The notes under the pieces were generated by a model. That model was not told the DNA's origin. It searched no databases and saw only the letters and a program-made list of their open reading frames with translations. This document shows, one piece after another, positions 35,504 through 44,054 of a stretch of 64,000 nt of DNA. Numbering within the stretch: position 1 is the first letter of the stretch; every line of letters starts with the position of its first letter. The stretch is taken from contig JBBQNP010000003.1 in assembly GCA_038330085.1 (NCBI GenBank), forward strand, positions 1 to 64,000. The letters are read 5' to 3'. Source of the stretch: JAEUIA01 sp038330085. Lineage in GTDB: Bacteria > Planctomycetota > UBA1135 > GCA-002686595. A program made the translations under genes and the position numbers.

Positions 35504-36517
35504 TCACCCGTCCGAAAGCACGGTTTCGTCGGCGAAGCGCGTGTTCACCAGGCGCCACAGCACGATCGCGGCTGGGACGACGGCGAGCGCTGCCATCAGC
35601 ATGAACCCCGCGACGGTCTCGAGCCGCCAGTCGAGGACCTCGTTCGCGACGCGCAGGTAATCGTTGGTGAAACCGAACGACCCATTTTCGTGGTACGTCG
35701 CGCGCGCGCCGGCGCTCGACACGAGACCGAAGCACAGCCACGCGTTCTTGCCGACGAGGAACCAGCCGACCGAGCTGTAGAGCGCGCGCTCGAGCCGAGA
35801 TGACGTGAAGCCGCCGTCGAGAGCCTTCCACAAGCACAGCGTCGCGAACACGAGCTCGGCCCCATGGCCGGCCAGTAGATGGAGGAGGTCCTTCCCTCCC
35901 GTGAACGCGAGCAAGGGATGCACGACGAGCGCGAGGACGAGTCCAGTCCACTTGGCCGGTCCGGCGAGACAGCGCCACGCAGCGGTCGCGAGGCCGGCAC
36001 TCACCATCAGCACGAGCAGGACCTGCTGCTGCGAATGCACGGCGGCCGCGTGGCCTTCGAGCGAGATCGCCGGGATCGCAGGCATGCCGAACAACCACGC
36101 GACGGCGGCGTGCCCCATCTCGTGCACGAGCGACTCGAGGAACCAGCCCATGAAGCTGAGCCAGTGCAAGCCGCTCAGCATGGACATCAACGCGACGAAC
36201 GTGGCGGTCACGATGCCCGAGCCGAAGTAGAACCACGGCTCGAGGCGCGCGCGCGCTTCATCGCGCGGTGAGGCGCTCTTTCGCACCGCGATCGTCGAGG
36301 TGAACTCCGCGCTCGCCGCCGCCGGTCTGGGCGCGATCTCCGGCGCGATGCTCGGCGTCATCCCGCTCGTCGTCGCCGCGGTGGCAACGACGGCGCTCCG
36401 CCGCAGCTCGTGTCGCAAGAGCTGTCCGCACAGCCCGCAGAAGAGCGCAGTCTCGCTCGTCGAGCGCCCGCAACGTGGACAGGCGCATGCGGCCTGGAGA
36501 ACCATGGCGGGTCTCAT
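35504..36517 (-). CDS. Zinc-ribbon plus M50-like membrane metalloprotease
   Basis: 337 residues. An N-terminal four-Cys zinc ribbon (CPRC at about 13-16, CGLC at about 27-30) is followed by a roughly 60-residue linker. A membrane domain of about seven TM helices follows. LVHEMGHAAVAWLFG near residue 133 carries the HExxH zinc site inside a hydrophobic segment, as in M50/site-2 proteases. A second metal ligand region may be HGAELVFA or the Asp after TM5 (GKDLLHLLAGHG); I cannot see the canonical NPDG. It is probably an M50-related intramembrane protease of unknown target. ATG 36517 is used; 36505 is equally possible. Confidence 0.8.
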   Translation of the reverse strand: MRPAMVLQAACACPRCGRSTSETALFCGLCGQLLRHELRRSAVVATAATTSGMTPSIAPEIAPRPAAASAEFTSTIAVRKSASPRDEARARLEPWFYFGSGIVTATFVALMSMLSGLHWLSFMGWFLESLVHEMGHAAVAWLFGMPAIPAISLEGHAAAVHSQQQVLLVLMVSAGLATAAWRCLAGPAKWTGLVLALVVHPLLAFTGGKDLLHLLAGHGAELVFATLCLWKALDGGFTSSRLERALYSSVGWFLVGKNAWLCFGLVSSAGARATYHENGSFGFTNDYLRVANEVLDWRLETVAGFMLMAALAVVPAAIVLWRLVNTRFADETVLSDG

Positions 36518-36635
36518 CGGCAGGCCGCGGGTCCGAACCTGTGGCGGACGGTCGCAGGCCGGATCGGCGCGGGCTCGCGGGTTGCAACGCTTTCCCGTCA
36601 TCCCCCCCTCTCTGTGCTCTCCGCGGAGGAAAAGA

Positions 36636-37541
36636 GTGCGCTCACAAAGCATCTGGTCGAAGACAAAGGCGTTCGCGGCCGACTTCGACCGCGAGCAGCC
36701 GTTCAGGCTCGCGGCATCTCTCTCCTACTATTCGTTGTTGGCGCTGGCGCCTCTGGTGCTGGTCGTGATCGCTCTGGCGAGCCTCGTGTTCGGTCGCGAC
36801 GCCGTCGAAGGGCGTATCGTCGGCGAGATGGAGGGCCTGGTCGGCCAAGCCGGAGCTGAGGTCATCCAGACCGTCATCCGCAACGCACACAGTCCCAAGC
36901 AGGGTGTCGTGTCGCTCGTGATCGGCATCGTGACGTTGATCATCGGCGCCACGACGGTGTTCGTGCAGTTGCAGAGCGCGCTCAACCAGATCTGGGAGGT
37001 CAAGGTCGATCCGACGAAGAAGAAGAAGAGCGCCGTGTGGGGACTCGTGCGCGACCGCTTGCTGTCGATGGCGATGATCCTCGGTGTCGGGTTTCTACTG
37101 ATGGTGTCGTTGATGATCAGCGCGGGGCTGTCGGCGGCGAGCACGTGGTTGCAAGGTCGCATCGCGCTGCACCCGTTGTTCTGGCAGGCGATCGACATCG
37201 TCGCGTCGTTCGGGATCATCACGTTGCTCCTCGCGATGATCTTCAAGTTCCTGCCCGACGCGAAGATCGCCTGGCGCGACGTGTGGTTCGGAGCGCTCGT
37301 CACCTCCGTGCTGTTTGCCGTCGGCAAGTCCCTGATCGGCGTCTACCTCGGTCGCGCGAGCATCGGCTCGGCCTACGGAGCAGCAGGGTCGGTCGTCGTC
37401 TTCATGGTCTGGATCTACTACGCCGCGCTGATTCTGTTCTTGGGCGCGAAGATCACGCAGGTGCGCACGAAGCGCGCGCACGGGATGGCGCCGCCGGTCG
37501 AGTACGCGGTGAGTGCGCCGCACGCACCGAAAGAGGCGTAG
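36636..37541 (+). CDS. YihY/UPF0761 family membrane protein
   Basis: 301 residues. The characteristic N-terminus is present (RLAASLSYYSLLALAPLVLVVIALASLVFG). AEVIQTVIRNAHSPKQGVVSLVIGIVTLIIGATTVFVQLQSALNQIW, seen in pieces, is the family signature. Six TM helices follow, ending GSVVVFMVWIYYAALILFLGAKI. The old name ribonuclease BN is not supported by experiments; the function is unknown. GTG 36636 is fixed by GGAGGA 5 nt upstream, one of the strongest ribosome binding sites in the window. It is divergent from the M50-like gene. Confidence 0.93.
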   Translation: MRSQSIWSKTKAFAADFDREQPFRLAASLSYYSLLALAPLVLVVIALASLVFGRDAVEGRIVGEMEGLVGQAGAEVIQTVIRNAHSPKQGVVSLVIGIVTLIIGATTVFVQLQSALNQIWEVKVDPTKKKKSAVWGLVRDRLLSMAMILGVGFLLMVSLMISAGLSAASTWLQGRIALHPLFWQAIDIVASFGIITLLLAMIFKFLPDAKIAWRDVWFGALVTSVLFAVGKSLIGVYLGRASIGSAYGAAGSVVVFMVWIYYAALILFLGAKITQVRTKRAHGMAPPVEYAVSAPHAPKEA

Positions 37542-37652
37542 CAGCCGGTGGGGAAAGTGCTTCGTGATCAGAGTTCGCCCATTCGTGCCTGATCGAGAAG
37601 CGAAACCTCAGGCGAATCGGTGGATTCATCGAGGATTTCGCGACGCATAGCC

Positions 37653-37683
37653 GGCGCGAATGAACGGATTCTGGCGCGAATGA
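37653..37683. repeat. Direct 11-bp repeat, 20-bp period
   Basis: GGCGCGAATGA occurs at 37653-37663 and 37673-37683, two helical turns apart. It lies between two convergent genes, so it is unlikely to be an operator. It may be a pair of protein-binding sites or chance. Confidence 0.5.
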
Positions 37684-37713
37684 CCCTCACCACGGGCTGG
37701 TAGCCCCAGACCA

Positions 37714-39621
37714 TTACGGAGTCCAGACGATCCGGATCGAGTTCGAAGAGTTGAACGTCGAGAGCGAGCAGAACGGCGCGGCGTTGCGATAGAAGATCTC
37801 GTAGAAGCGCGTGCCGCCGGCCTGAGGAAGGACCCCGATCACCGAGATCTTGGGATCGCCCGGCACGCCGAGCTGCACCGATGTGCCGCTCGCCTGCCGC
37901 GTCGCGAGACGCGTGATCGTGCCGGAGAGACAGCGCACACCGTCACCGAACACCGGTGCCGTCGCCGTCGTCGGCGCGGTCGCTGACTGGGCGAAGAGCG
38001 CGCTCGTGTTCGCGACGACGCGCGACGCCTGCAACACGATCGTGTCCGCCGAAACGCTCGGGGCGCCGATGGCTTGGAGGAGCGCACCCAGAGGCTGAGA
38101 CGAGCTCGCGCAACCGGCCAGGGGAGCTCCGACGTTGCCGCACGGACACGTCGCGACCGCACCTTCGCACGCGTCGGTGAACGACGGCGCAAGCGGTCCC
38201 ACCGAGTACACGTCTTGGTTCTGGTTCGTGTCGGTCGGGTCGAGGTCGGTGTAGTCCGTGAAAGCCACGGCCGCCCCGCTGTCGGACATCGTCGGGCCGG
38301 AAGCCGAATCGAACATCGACTGGCCCGTGGAGTCGAGGCTGACGATCGTGGTCGTCCCGAGCAGGTGGTCGTTCGACAAGATGCGCGTGCCCGATTGCAT
38401 GGGCACCACGACGATGTCGTCCGCTTCGGTCTGGTAGGCGACGAAACGGCCGTCGGAGCTGCACGCGGGATCCATCGAGGCGCCGTCGCCGCCCATGTTG
38501 CTCGCGTTCGCGCTGACGAGCGTGGTCACGCCGCTCGTGATGTCGTGCCAGAAGACGTTGTGCGGCGGAGTCGGCGCGGCGGGAATCGTCGCCATGTTGG
38601 TGGCTTCGCTGGCGAACACGACGACGTGTCCGTCGGCGGAGATCTGCGAGCCCTGGTCGACCGTCTGCGTACCGCAGTCCGGGCAGAACGGAATCGTGTA
38701 GAACGTGACGCCCGAGGGTCCGTCGGCTTCGATTCCACCGGTGGCCTCGCTCACGCGGATCGTCGTTCCGGCGGTGCGGTCGCGCACGAACACGTCGGTT
38801 ACGCCGTTCGCGTCGTTCGCGATCATGTCGCTCGCCATGCTCTCGAACGCGACGTAGCGACCGTCGGCGGAGATCGAGGGGAACCAGCTCGGACCGTTGC
38901 CGATGCCGGAGGTGTTCGCGCTGATGAGCTCCGTCGTGCCCGTCGTGCGATCGTGCAGGAACACGCTCTGCGCCAGCACCGACACGCCGACGAGGTTGGT
39001 CGCGTTGCTCGCGAACAGCACGTAGCGGCCGTCCCGCGAGATGGTGACGCCGCTCGGGGTGATGTAGTTGTGCGGCCCCGCGAAGCCGGTCGTCTGGACG
39101 TAGGTGGTCCCCGAGTCCTGGTTGCCTTCGGTGCCGCCCGAGCTGACGCTCACGCGCTCCGTCGTGCCGAGCGAAGTGTCGCGCACGAACACGTCGACGC
39201 GGTTGTTCGTGTCGTTCGGGACGAGGTCGGGCGCGCTGCTCGCGAACGCGACGTAACGGCCGTTCTGCGACACCGAGGGCTGTCCCACGTACGTCACCGG
39301 GAAAGTGGTCTGGGTGAGGGCGGGATGCGACTCGGCCCCGCCGGTCGCGACGCTCACGCGCACGACGTTCGTGTTGCTGCGATCGCGCAGGAAGATGTCG
39401 ACGTCGTTGTTGTTGTCGTTCGCGACGATGTCGGCGGCTCGCGAAGCGAAGGCGACCCAGCCGCCGCTCGCCGAGATGGAAGCGTCGTTGGCTCCGTCTG
39501 CAGGCGTCAGTCCGCCCGGAATGATGTCGACGGGCGTCGGCAGTTGTGCGCGGGTCTGTGAAACGAGGACTACGGCTGCGAAAGCACCGGTCAAGAACAG
39601 TTGGCGATGATGCAATTTCAT
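37714..39621 (-). CDS. Secreted beta-propeller (TolB/PD40-like) protein
   Basis: 635 residues. A signal peptide (cleavage after TRAQ, about 26) precedes seven or so PD40-like blades. Each contains a phrase such as DGRYVAFASSA and VFVRDRTAGTT (recurring near 50, 115, 185, 235, 310, 365 and 425). Asp/Asn-rich loops (VANDNNNDVDIFLRD) may bind Ca2+. After CPCGNVGAPLAGC (about 505) the last roughly 125 residues match the C-terminal module of the metalloprotease at 25945. It is probably a cell-surface or released binding protein; no catalytic site is seen. ATG 39621 gives the signal peptide directly. Confidence 0.88.
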   Translation of the reverse strand: MKLHHRQLFLTGAFAAVVLVSQTRAQLPTPVDIIPGGLTPADGANDASISASGGWVAFASRAADIVANDNNNDVDIFLRDRSNTNVVRVSVATGGAESHPALTQTTFPVTYVGQPSVSQNGRYVAFASSAPDLVPNDTNNRVDVFVRDTSLGTTERVSVSSGGTEGNQDSGTTYVQTTGFAGPHNYITPSGVTISRDGRYVLFASNATNLVGVSVLAQSVFLHDRTTGTTELISANTSGIGNGPSWFPSISADGRYVAFESMASDMIANDANGVTDVFVRDRTAGTTIRVSEATGGIEADGPSGVTFYTIPFCPDCGTQTVDQGSQISADGHVVVFASEATNMATIPAAPTPPHNVFWHDITSGVTTLVSANASNMGGDGASMDPACSSDGRFVAYQTEADDIVVVPMQSGTRILSNDHLLGTTTIVSLDSTGQSMFDSASGPTMSDSGAAVAFTDYTDLDPTDTNQNQDVYSVGPLAPSFTDACEGAVATCPCGNVGAPLAGCASSSQPLGALLQAIGAPSVSADTIVLQASRVVANTSALFAQSATAPTTATAPVFGDGVRCLSGTITRLATRQASGTSVQLGVPGDPKISVIGVLPQAGGTRFYEIFYRNAAPFCSLSTFNSSNSIRIVWTP

Positions 39622-39700
39622 GATGGGGATTATCCCTCGAATGCCGGATCTGGAAACGTCTAGTCTCTCCATTCGCGGCGGTTGCGCTGCACTGGTGTTC

Positions 39701-40093
39701 ATGAAGACCTTCGAAGACATCGCGCGCGGCGACCGCTTCGTCCACCGCATCGCCGAGGACGAGCGACATATCGCGTTCCTGACCCCGACGCCCGTCCGTC
39801 CGGGTCATGTCATCGTGATCACACGGCGCGTTGCGGACTCCGTGTTCGACCTGGACCCCGCAGATCACGCGGCACTGATGGAGTTCGCGCGCGTCATCGC
39901 GCTTCGCCTGCGCGAACGCCTGCCGTGCGCGCGCGTGTGCATGGCCGCGATCGGCTGGCAGGTCAGGCACGCGCACGTGCACCTCGTGCCGACGGACGCG
40001 GACGGGCAATTTCCAGCGCTTCCCGGCAGCCCCGCGAACGAAGCGGACCTGATGGTCGTCGCGAACAAGCTCGGCGATGCTGAGCGTCGGTGA
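39701..40093 (+). CDS. HIT family nucleotide hydrolase/transferase
   Basis: 130 residues. The histidine-triad motif HAHVHLVP (HxHxHxx) lies near residue 93, with the catalytic middle His. RPGHVIVITRR is the usual preceding strand. HIT proteins hydrolyse AMP-lysine, Ap4A or nucleoside phosphoramidates in the cytoplasm. ATG 39701 is chosen since it begins the family fold (MKTFEDIARGDRFVHRI); upstream in-frame codons add unrelated sequence. It is divergent from the propeller gene. Confidence 0.92.
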   Translation: MKTFEDIARGDRFVHRIAEDERHIAFLTPTPVRPGHVIVITRRVADSVFDLDPADHAALMEFARVIALRLRERLPCARVCMAAIGWQVRHAHVHLVPTDADGQFPALPGSPANEADLMVVANKLGDAERR

Positions 40094-40207
40094 AGCTGAC
40101 CGGTCGGCACGGCGCGTCCGCCACGAAGCCGGCTCGATGGGGTGGCAGTAACCCCGAGCGTGGACCAAGATGGCCGCTCGTATCCCCTTCACACCTGCAC
40201 GACCGCG

Positions 40208-41728
40208 ATGCACCCCATGACACGAACCCCTCTCACGCGAGCGCAGTCCCTAGGTGAACTGAAGAAGCTCGGCTGGAAGTCCCGCAGCGTCAAAGCCGAG
40301 ATGCGCGAGAACCTGATCACACGCTTGCGCGAAGGCCGACCACTGTTCCCAGGCATCGTCGGGTACGAGAAGACCGTCGTGCCGCAGGTCGTCAACGCGA
40401 TCCTCTCGGGTCACGATTTCATCCTGCTCGGCCTGCGCGGACAGGCGAAAACGCGCATCCTGCGTGCTCTGCCCGAGCTGCTCGACGACGAGCTGCCGGT
40501 CATCGCGGGCTCGGAGATGAACGAGGATCCGTTCCATCCGATCAGCGTCCCGTTTCGCAAAAAAGCCGCCGAGATGGGCGACGCCCTGCCGATCGCCTGG
40601 ATCCCGCGCGACCAGCGCTACCAGGAAAAGCTCGCGACGCCCGACGTGACGATCGCGGACTTGATCGGCGACATCGATCCGATCAAGGCGGCGACGCGCA
40701 AGCTCTCGTTCGCGGATCCGGAGGTCGTGCACTACGGCATCATCCCGCGCGCGAACCGCGGCATCTTCGCGATCAACGAGCTACCGGACCTGTCGGCGCG
40801 CATTCAGGTCGGGCTGCTCAACATCCTCGAGGAGGGCGACATCCAGATCCGCGGATTTCCGCTCCGTCTCCCGCTCGACCTGTGCCTCGTGTTCAGCGCG
40901 AACCCCGAGGACTACACCAACCGCGGCAGCATCATCACGCCTCTTCGCGACCGCATCAGCTCGCAGATCCTCACGCACTATCCACGCACGCTCGAGGACG
41001 CGCTCGCGATCACGACCCAAGAAGCGTGGGTCGAACGCAACTCGCCCGTCACGGTCGAAATCCCTACCTGGCTGCGTCAGATCGTCGAAGAGGTCGCGAT
41101 CCAAGCGCGCTCGAGTGAGCTGGTCGATCAAGCCTCGGGCGTCAGCGCGCGCGTGCCGATCTCGCTCCTCGAGACGATGATCTCCAACGCCGAGCGGCGC
41201 GCGCTCCGCCACGGCGACGAGCGCACTGTCGCACGCCCGTCCGACGTGATCTCCGCCCTCAGCGCAGTCACGGGCAAGATCGAGCTCGTCTACGAAGGCG
41301 AGCGTGAAGGTCCGCAAGCCGTCGCACGCGCTCTCATCGGCAAAGCGATCAAGGCCGTCTTCGATCGCTCCTTCCCCGACGCGTACGCAGCCGACGACTC
41401 ACCCGGTACCGCCGAGCTGAAGCCGATCACCGACTGGTTCAGCAAGGGCGGCGTGCTCGAGATCTCGGATGAGATGAGCGACGCCGACCTCGAGAAGAAG
41501 TTGCGCGAGATCCCCTCGCTCGAGAAGTTGGCGACCAAATACTTGCACGCCAAGTCGACGGGCGAACTCGCCGCCGGCATGGAGCTCGTGCTCGAAGGCC
41601 TGCACCAGGCAGCCCTCCTCGCCAAAGACGAGATCGTCGGTGGCCGCACCTACCGCGACATGTTCGAGGACATGGTCAAGGGACTCAAGCGCCCCGACAA
41701 ACCCCGTCCGCCGAAGTCGAAGGGCTGA
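40208..41728 (+). CDS. MoxR/ChlI-type AAA+ ATPase
   Basis: 506 residues. Walker A is a variant, GLRGQAKTR (about 75-83), and Walker B ends in Asn-Glu (GIFAINELPDL) instead of Asp-Glu. ARIQVGLLNILEEGDIQIRG is the helix-2 insert typical of MoxR/Mg-chelatase I subunits, and LVFSANPEDYTNRGSIITPLRDRI contains sensor 1 and the Arg finger. The C-terminal half has a lid domain and a long helical tail. Such ATPases act with a VWA protein to insert metals or remodel targets, and the next gene, 4 nt away, is a VWA protein. The start is uncertain: ATG 40208, ATG 40217 or GTG 40142. Confidence 0.9.
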   Translation: MHPMTRTPLTRAQSLGELKKLGWKSRSVKAEMRENLITRLREGRPLFPGIVGYEKTVVPQVVNAILSGHDFILLGLRGQAKTRILRALPELLDDELPVIAGSEMNEDPFHPISVPFRKKAAEMGDALPIAWIPRDQRYQEKLATPDVTIADLIGDIDPIKAATRKLSFADPEVVHYGIIPRANRGIFAINELPDLSARIQVGLLNILEEGDIQIRGFPLRLPLDLCLVFSANPEDYTNRGSIITPLRDRISSQILTHYPRTLEDALAITTQEAWVERNSPVTVEIPTWLRQIVEEVAIQARSSELVDQASGVSARVPISLLETMISNAERRALRHGDERTVARPSDVISALSAVTGKIELVYEGEREGPQAVARALIGKAIKAVFDRSFPDAYAADDSPGTAELKPITDWFSKGGVLEISDEMSDADLEKKLREIPSLEKLATKYLHAKSTGELAAGMELVLEGLHQAALLAKDEIVGGRTYRDMFEDMVKGLKRPDKPRPPKSKG

Positions 41729-41732
41729 CACC

Positions 41733-42830
41733 TTGGACTGGCGCTTCTCCAAGATCGATCCGTGGCTGCAAGGCCTCGAGAAACTCCTCGAGCAGCTTCG
41801 TTCGATCTTCAACCAGCTCCTCCTGCACGTCGACGGCGACGTCGATCGCGCGCTCGAGATCCTCGACCAGCTCGGGCGACGTCACGGCTTCTTCAACGAC
41901 AAGTTCGACATCGAGCAATTCAAACGCTGGCTCGAGCAGAAGAACCAGATCACCAGCGACGGGCGCGGCAACACGATCCTCACCCAACGCGGCGAGCAAA
42001 GCCTACGCACCTCGACCCTCGATCAGGTCTTCGGCGGCCTCCAAAAGGATGCAGCCGGCGAGCACCGCGTCTCCTCCGCCGGCATCGGCCACGAGCGCCT
42101 GCCCGAAACGCGCGCCTGGAACTTCGGCGATCCGCTCAACCTCATCGACCCGATCGAAACACTCTCGAACGCCGTGCGCCGCGGCGGCATCGACGACATC
42201 TCGATCCACGAAGAGGACCTGCGCGTCTACGAGACCGAGCACCTTTCCTCCTGCGCGACCGTCCTCATGATCGACGTCTCGCACAGCATGATCCTCTACG
42301 GCGAGGACCGCATCACCCCCGCAAAGCGCGTCGCCCTCGCCCTCTGCGAACTCATCGCCACCAAGTATCCCAAGGACTCTCTCGACGTGGTCCTCTTCGG
42401 CGACACCGCGTGGCAAGTCGAAGCCGCCAAGATCCCCTACCTCACCGCCGGTCCCTACCACACGAACACCCGCGCCGGCCTGGAGCTCGCGCGCGATCTT
42501 CTCCGCCGCAAGAAGCAGGCGAACAAGCAGATCATCATGCTCACCGACGGCAAGCCCTCCGCCCTCACCGAGCACAACGGCGAGATCTACAAGAACCCCT
42601 TCGGGCTCGATCGGCGCGTCGTGAACAAGACGCTCGAAGCCGCCGACGCCTGCCGCCGCGTCAACATCCCGATCACCACCTTCATGCTCACGAGCGATCC
42701 GACCCTCGTCGAGTTCGTCGACACCTTCACGCAGGTCAACCGCGGTCGCGCCTACTACTCCGAGCTCGACAAGCTCGGCTCCTTCGTGCTCGTCGACTAC
42801 GTGCGCAACCGCAAACGCCGCGTGCGCTAG
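41733..42830 (+). CDS. VWA domain protein, partner of the MoxR-type ATPase
   Basis: 365 residues. An N-terminal helical part (about 1-150) with the Gln/Leu-rich WLQGLEKLLEQLRSIFNQLL is followed by a VWA domain (about 175-365). MIDAS is complete: MIDVSHSMILYGED (DxSxS), and the later MLTDGKPSALTEHNG. The domain resembles the BchD/CoxE group. The only start near the previous stop is TTG 41733, 4 nt after the ATPase stop, so the two are one operon and probably one complex. Repeat copy B begins 50 nt downstream. Confidence 0.88.
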   Translation: MDWRFSKIDPWLQGLEKLLEQLRSIFNQLLLHVDGDVDRALEILDQLGRRHGFFNDKFDIEQFKRWLEQKNQITSDGRGNTILTQRGEQSLRTSTLDQVFGGLQKDAAGEHRVSSAGIGHERLPETRAWNFGDPLNLIDPIETLSNAVRRGGIDDISIHEEDLRVYETEHLSSCATVLMIDVSHSMILYGEDRITPAKRVALALCELIATKYPKDSLDVVLFGDTAWQVEAAKIPYLTAGPYHTNTRAGLELARDLLRRKKQANKQIIMLTDGKPSALTEHNGEIYKNPFGLDRRVVNKTLEAADACRRVNIPITTFMLTSDPTLVEFVDTFTQVNRGRAYYSELDKLGSFVLVDYVRNRKRRVR

Positions 42831-42880
42831 CGCTCCCACCGCACGCAACGACAACTCATCGGCATGACGTAATGCGCGCG

Positions 42881-42926
42881 GTGCCCGGCACCCCTCGCGG
42901 GAGTACCCCCTCCAGGTCCAGGCACC
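42881..42926. repeat. REP-like palindromic hairpin, copy B
   Basis: GTGCCCGGCACC (42881-42892), a weaker inner stem around the loop GGGAGTACCCC, then GTCCAGGCACC (42916-42926). The same layout as the hairpins at 13465 and 13808, with the loop GAATACC changed to GAGTACC. Confidence 0.65.
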
Positions 42927-43161
42927 ACGCCGCCCGCGCACCACCGATCTTGTGACCCATTGCAACGGTCGACATCCGCCCAACGTTGCCGACGACTCAC
43001 TGCCTCGACCGCGTGCCCCGTTGAAACGGCCGACGCGCCTCGACCTGTATTCAGGTCGAAGCGCGCCGGTCGTAACCGCGCCGTAGGCGCGGAACAACTT
43101 GCCGCGATCTCGGAGCTCCCCTCGATCGCCCCACCCCCACACCACATCCCTCTCACCCTCA
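42881..43161. repeat. Multi-hairpin structured intergenic element, copy B
   Basis: Second copy of the element at 13465-13745: hairpin B, a roughly 100-nt spacer, and a long stem (43027-43038 with 43061-43072). Its tip TCGACCTG/CAGGTCGA (43040-43047 with 43052-43059) closes a TATT loop. Next come the GC hairpin CCGCGCC/GGCGCGG (43076-43082 with 43086-43092, loop GTA), the tail GGAACAACTTGCCGCGATCT, and CATCCCTCTCACC. It fills the 366-nt gap between the VWA gene and the next gene; a C-rich run (43120-43195) follows. Confidence 0.7.
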
Positions 43162-43196
43162 CCCCCCCCACCCCCATCTGCTAGCCTCACCCCCGC

Positions 43197-44054
43197 GTGC
43201 CCCGCTATCGCCTCATCCCCACCGATGTGCCGACGTCGAGCGACCTGCAGAAGACCCTCACCGACATGGGTCTGCGCAACGTCGAAGTCCACGCCTCCCC
43301 CGCACCTCTCGACGACTGGATCGGCCGCCCCACCGACGTCCTGGCCAACGTCATCATCCGCCGCAAATCCCTCGGCGCTTCCTCCGACGACATGGGCTTC
43401 GTGCGCAACGACGAGGGCACCTACGACGCGCTCGTGTCCGAGATCCACCTCTTCCGCTTCGACAAGAAGTGGTTCGCCGACCTCGCACAACGCAGCGGTG
43501 TCTCCGTCCCCACCACCGGCCCGCGACAGTTCGCAGCTAGCATCACCAGCCCCCTCTCCGTCACCGCAACCTCCATCGCCAACGCGAGAGCCGCAGCCAC
43601 CGCACGCGACGATTCGCAATCCCAACGCGCGCGACTCGCAGCCACCGAAGTCCTCGAGAAAACCCGCAAGAGCCAGCGCCTCACCCAACTCGGATGCGCG
43701 AGCTTCTTCGCACCCGCACTCTTCTGGTTCGCAGCCGGCGCCGCGGGCTACCGCATCCCGACACCCGCTCTCCTCGGAATCGGCATCGCGTGGACCTTCC
43801 TCTATTTCGTCATCCTGATCATCGTGTTCTCGGCACGCTTCCAAGCGCAAGTCCGCGATCTCGCTCAGCGTTTTCCGAAGGGCTCCGAAGCGCGCGCCGC
43901 AGCGATCTCGCAGTTGCGCTCCATCGCCGACGACAAGAAGCACCAAGCCAGCGGGTTGGCCGAGCGCCTGATCTCCAACCTCGAGACCGACGTCGCCGCC
44001 CGACTCAAGCAGCGCCCAATGACGCCCCGCGGACCAGGCGCGTCAAAGCCCTGA
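43197..44054 (+). CDS. Membrane protein, possibly DUF1257-like at its N-terminus
   Basis: 285 residues. The first about 95 residues (MGLRNVEVHASP, MGFVRNDEGTYDALVSEIHLFRFDKKWFADLAQRSGV) recall the DUF1257/Ycf35 layout, in which a small domain compares Asn-Gly strands with a following helix; this is a weak call. A Ser/Ala-rich linker and coiled coil come next (about 115-160). Two TM helices follow (about 165-185, 188-210) and a cytoplasmic helical tail. The GTG at 43197 is the only usable start. The 3' end overlaps the convergent histidine kinase gene by 50 nt. It is the first gene after the MoxR/VWA pair on the same strand and may act with it. Confidence 0.72.
   Translation: MPRYRLIPTDVPTSSDLQKTLTDMGLRNVEVHASPAPLDDWIGRPTDVLANVIIRRKSLGASSDDMGFVRNDEGTYDALVSEIHLFRFDKKWFADLAQRSGVSVPTTGPRQFAASITSPLSVTATSIANARAAATARDDSQSQRARLAATEVLEKTRKSQRLTQLGCASFFAPALFWFAAGAAGYRIPTPALLGIGIAWTFLYFVILIIVFSARFQAQVRDLAQRFPKGSEARAAAISQLRSIADDKKHQASGLAERLISNLETDVAARLKQRPMTPRGPGASKP

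Noticed and set aside
33011..35803. A 930-residue plus-strand frame opposite the pilin-tailed lipoprotein
   Set aside because: Extremely Arg/Glu/His-rich, no domains; the minus-strand protein has a signal, lipobox and normal composition.
37653..37683. The paired GGCGCGAATGA repeats as an operator
   Set aside because: They lie between two gene 3' ends, so no promoter is expected there; kept only as a repeat.
38074..39561. A 495-residue plus-strand frame opposite the propeller protein
   Set aside because: Arg/His/Val composition of a shadow frame; the minus-strand blades are clear.
42003..43946. A 647-residue minus-strand frame across the VWA gene, repeat copy B and the membrane gene
   Set aside because: Gly/Glu/Val-rich shadow that passes straight through the non-coding repeat; no domain.
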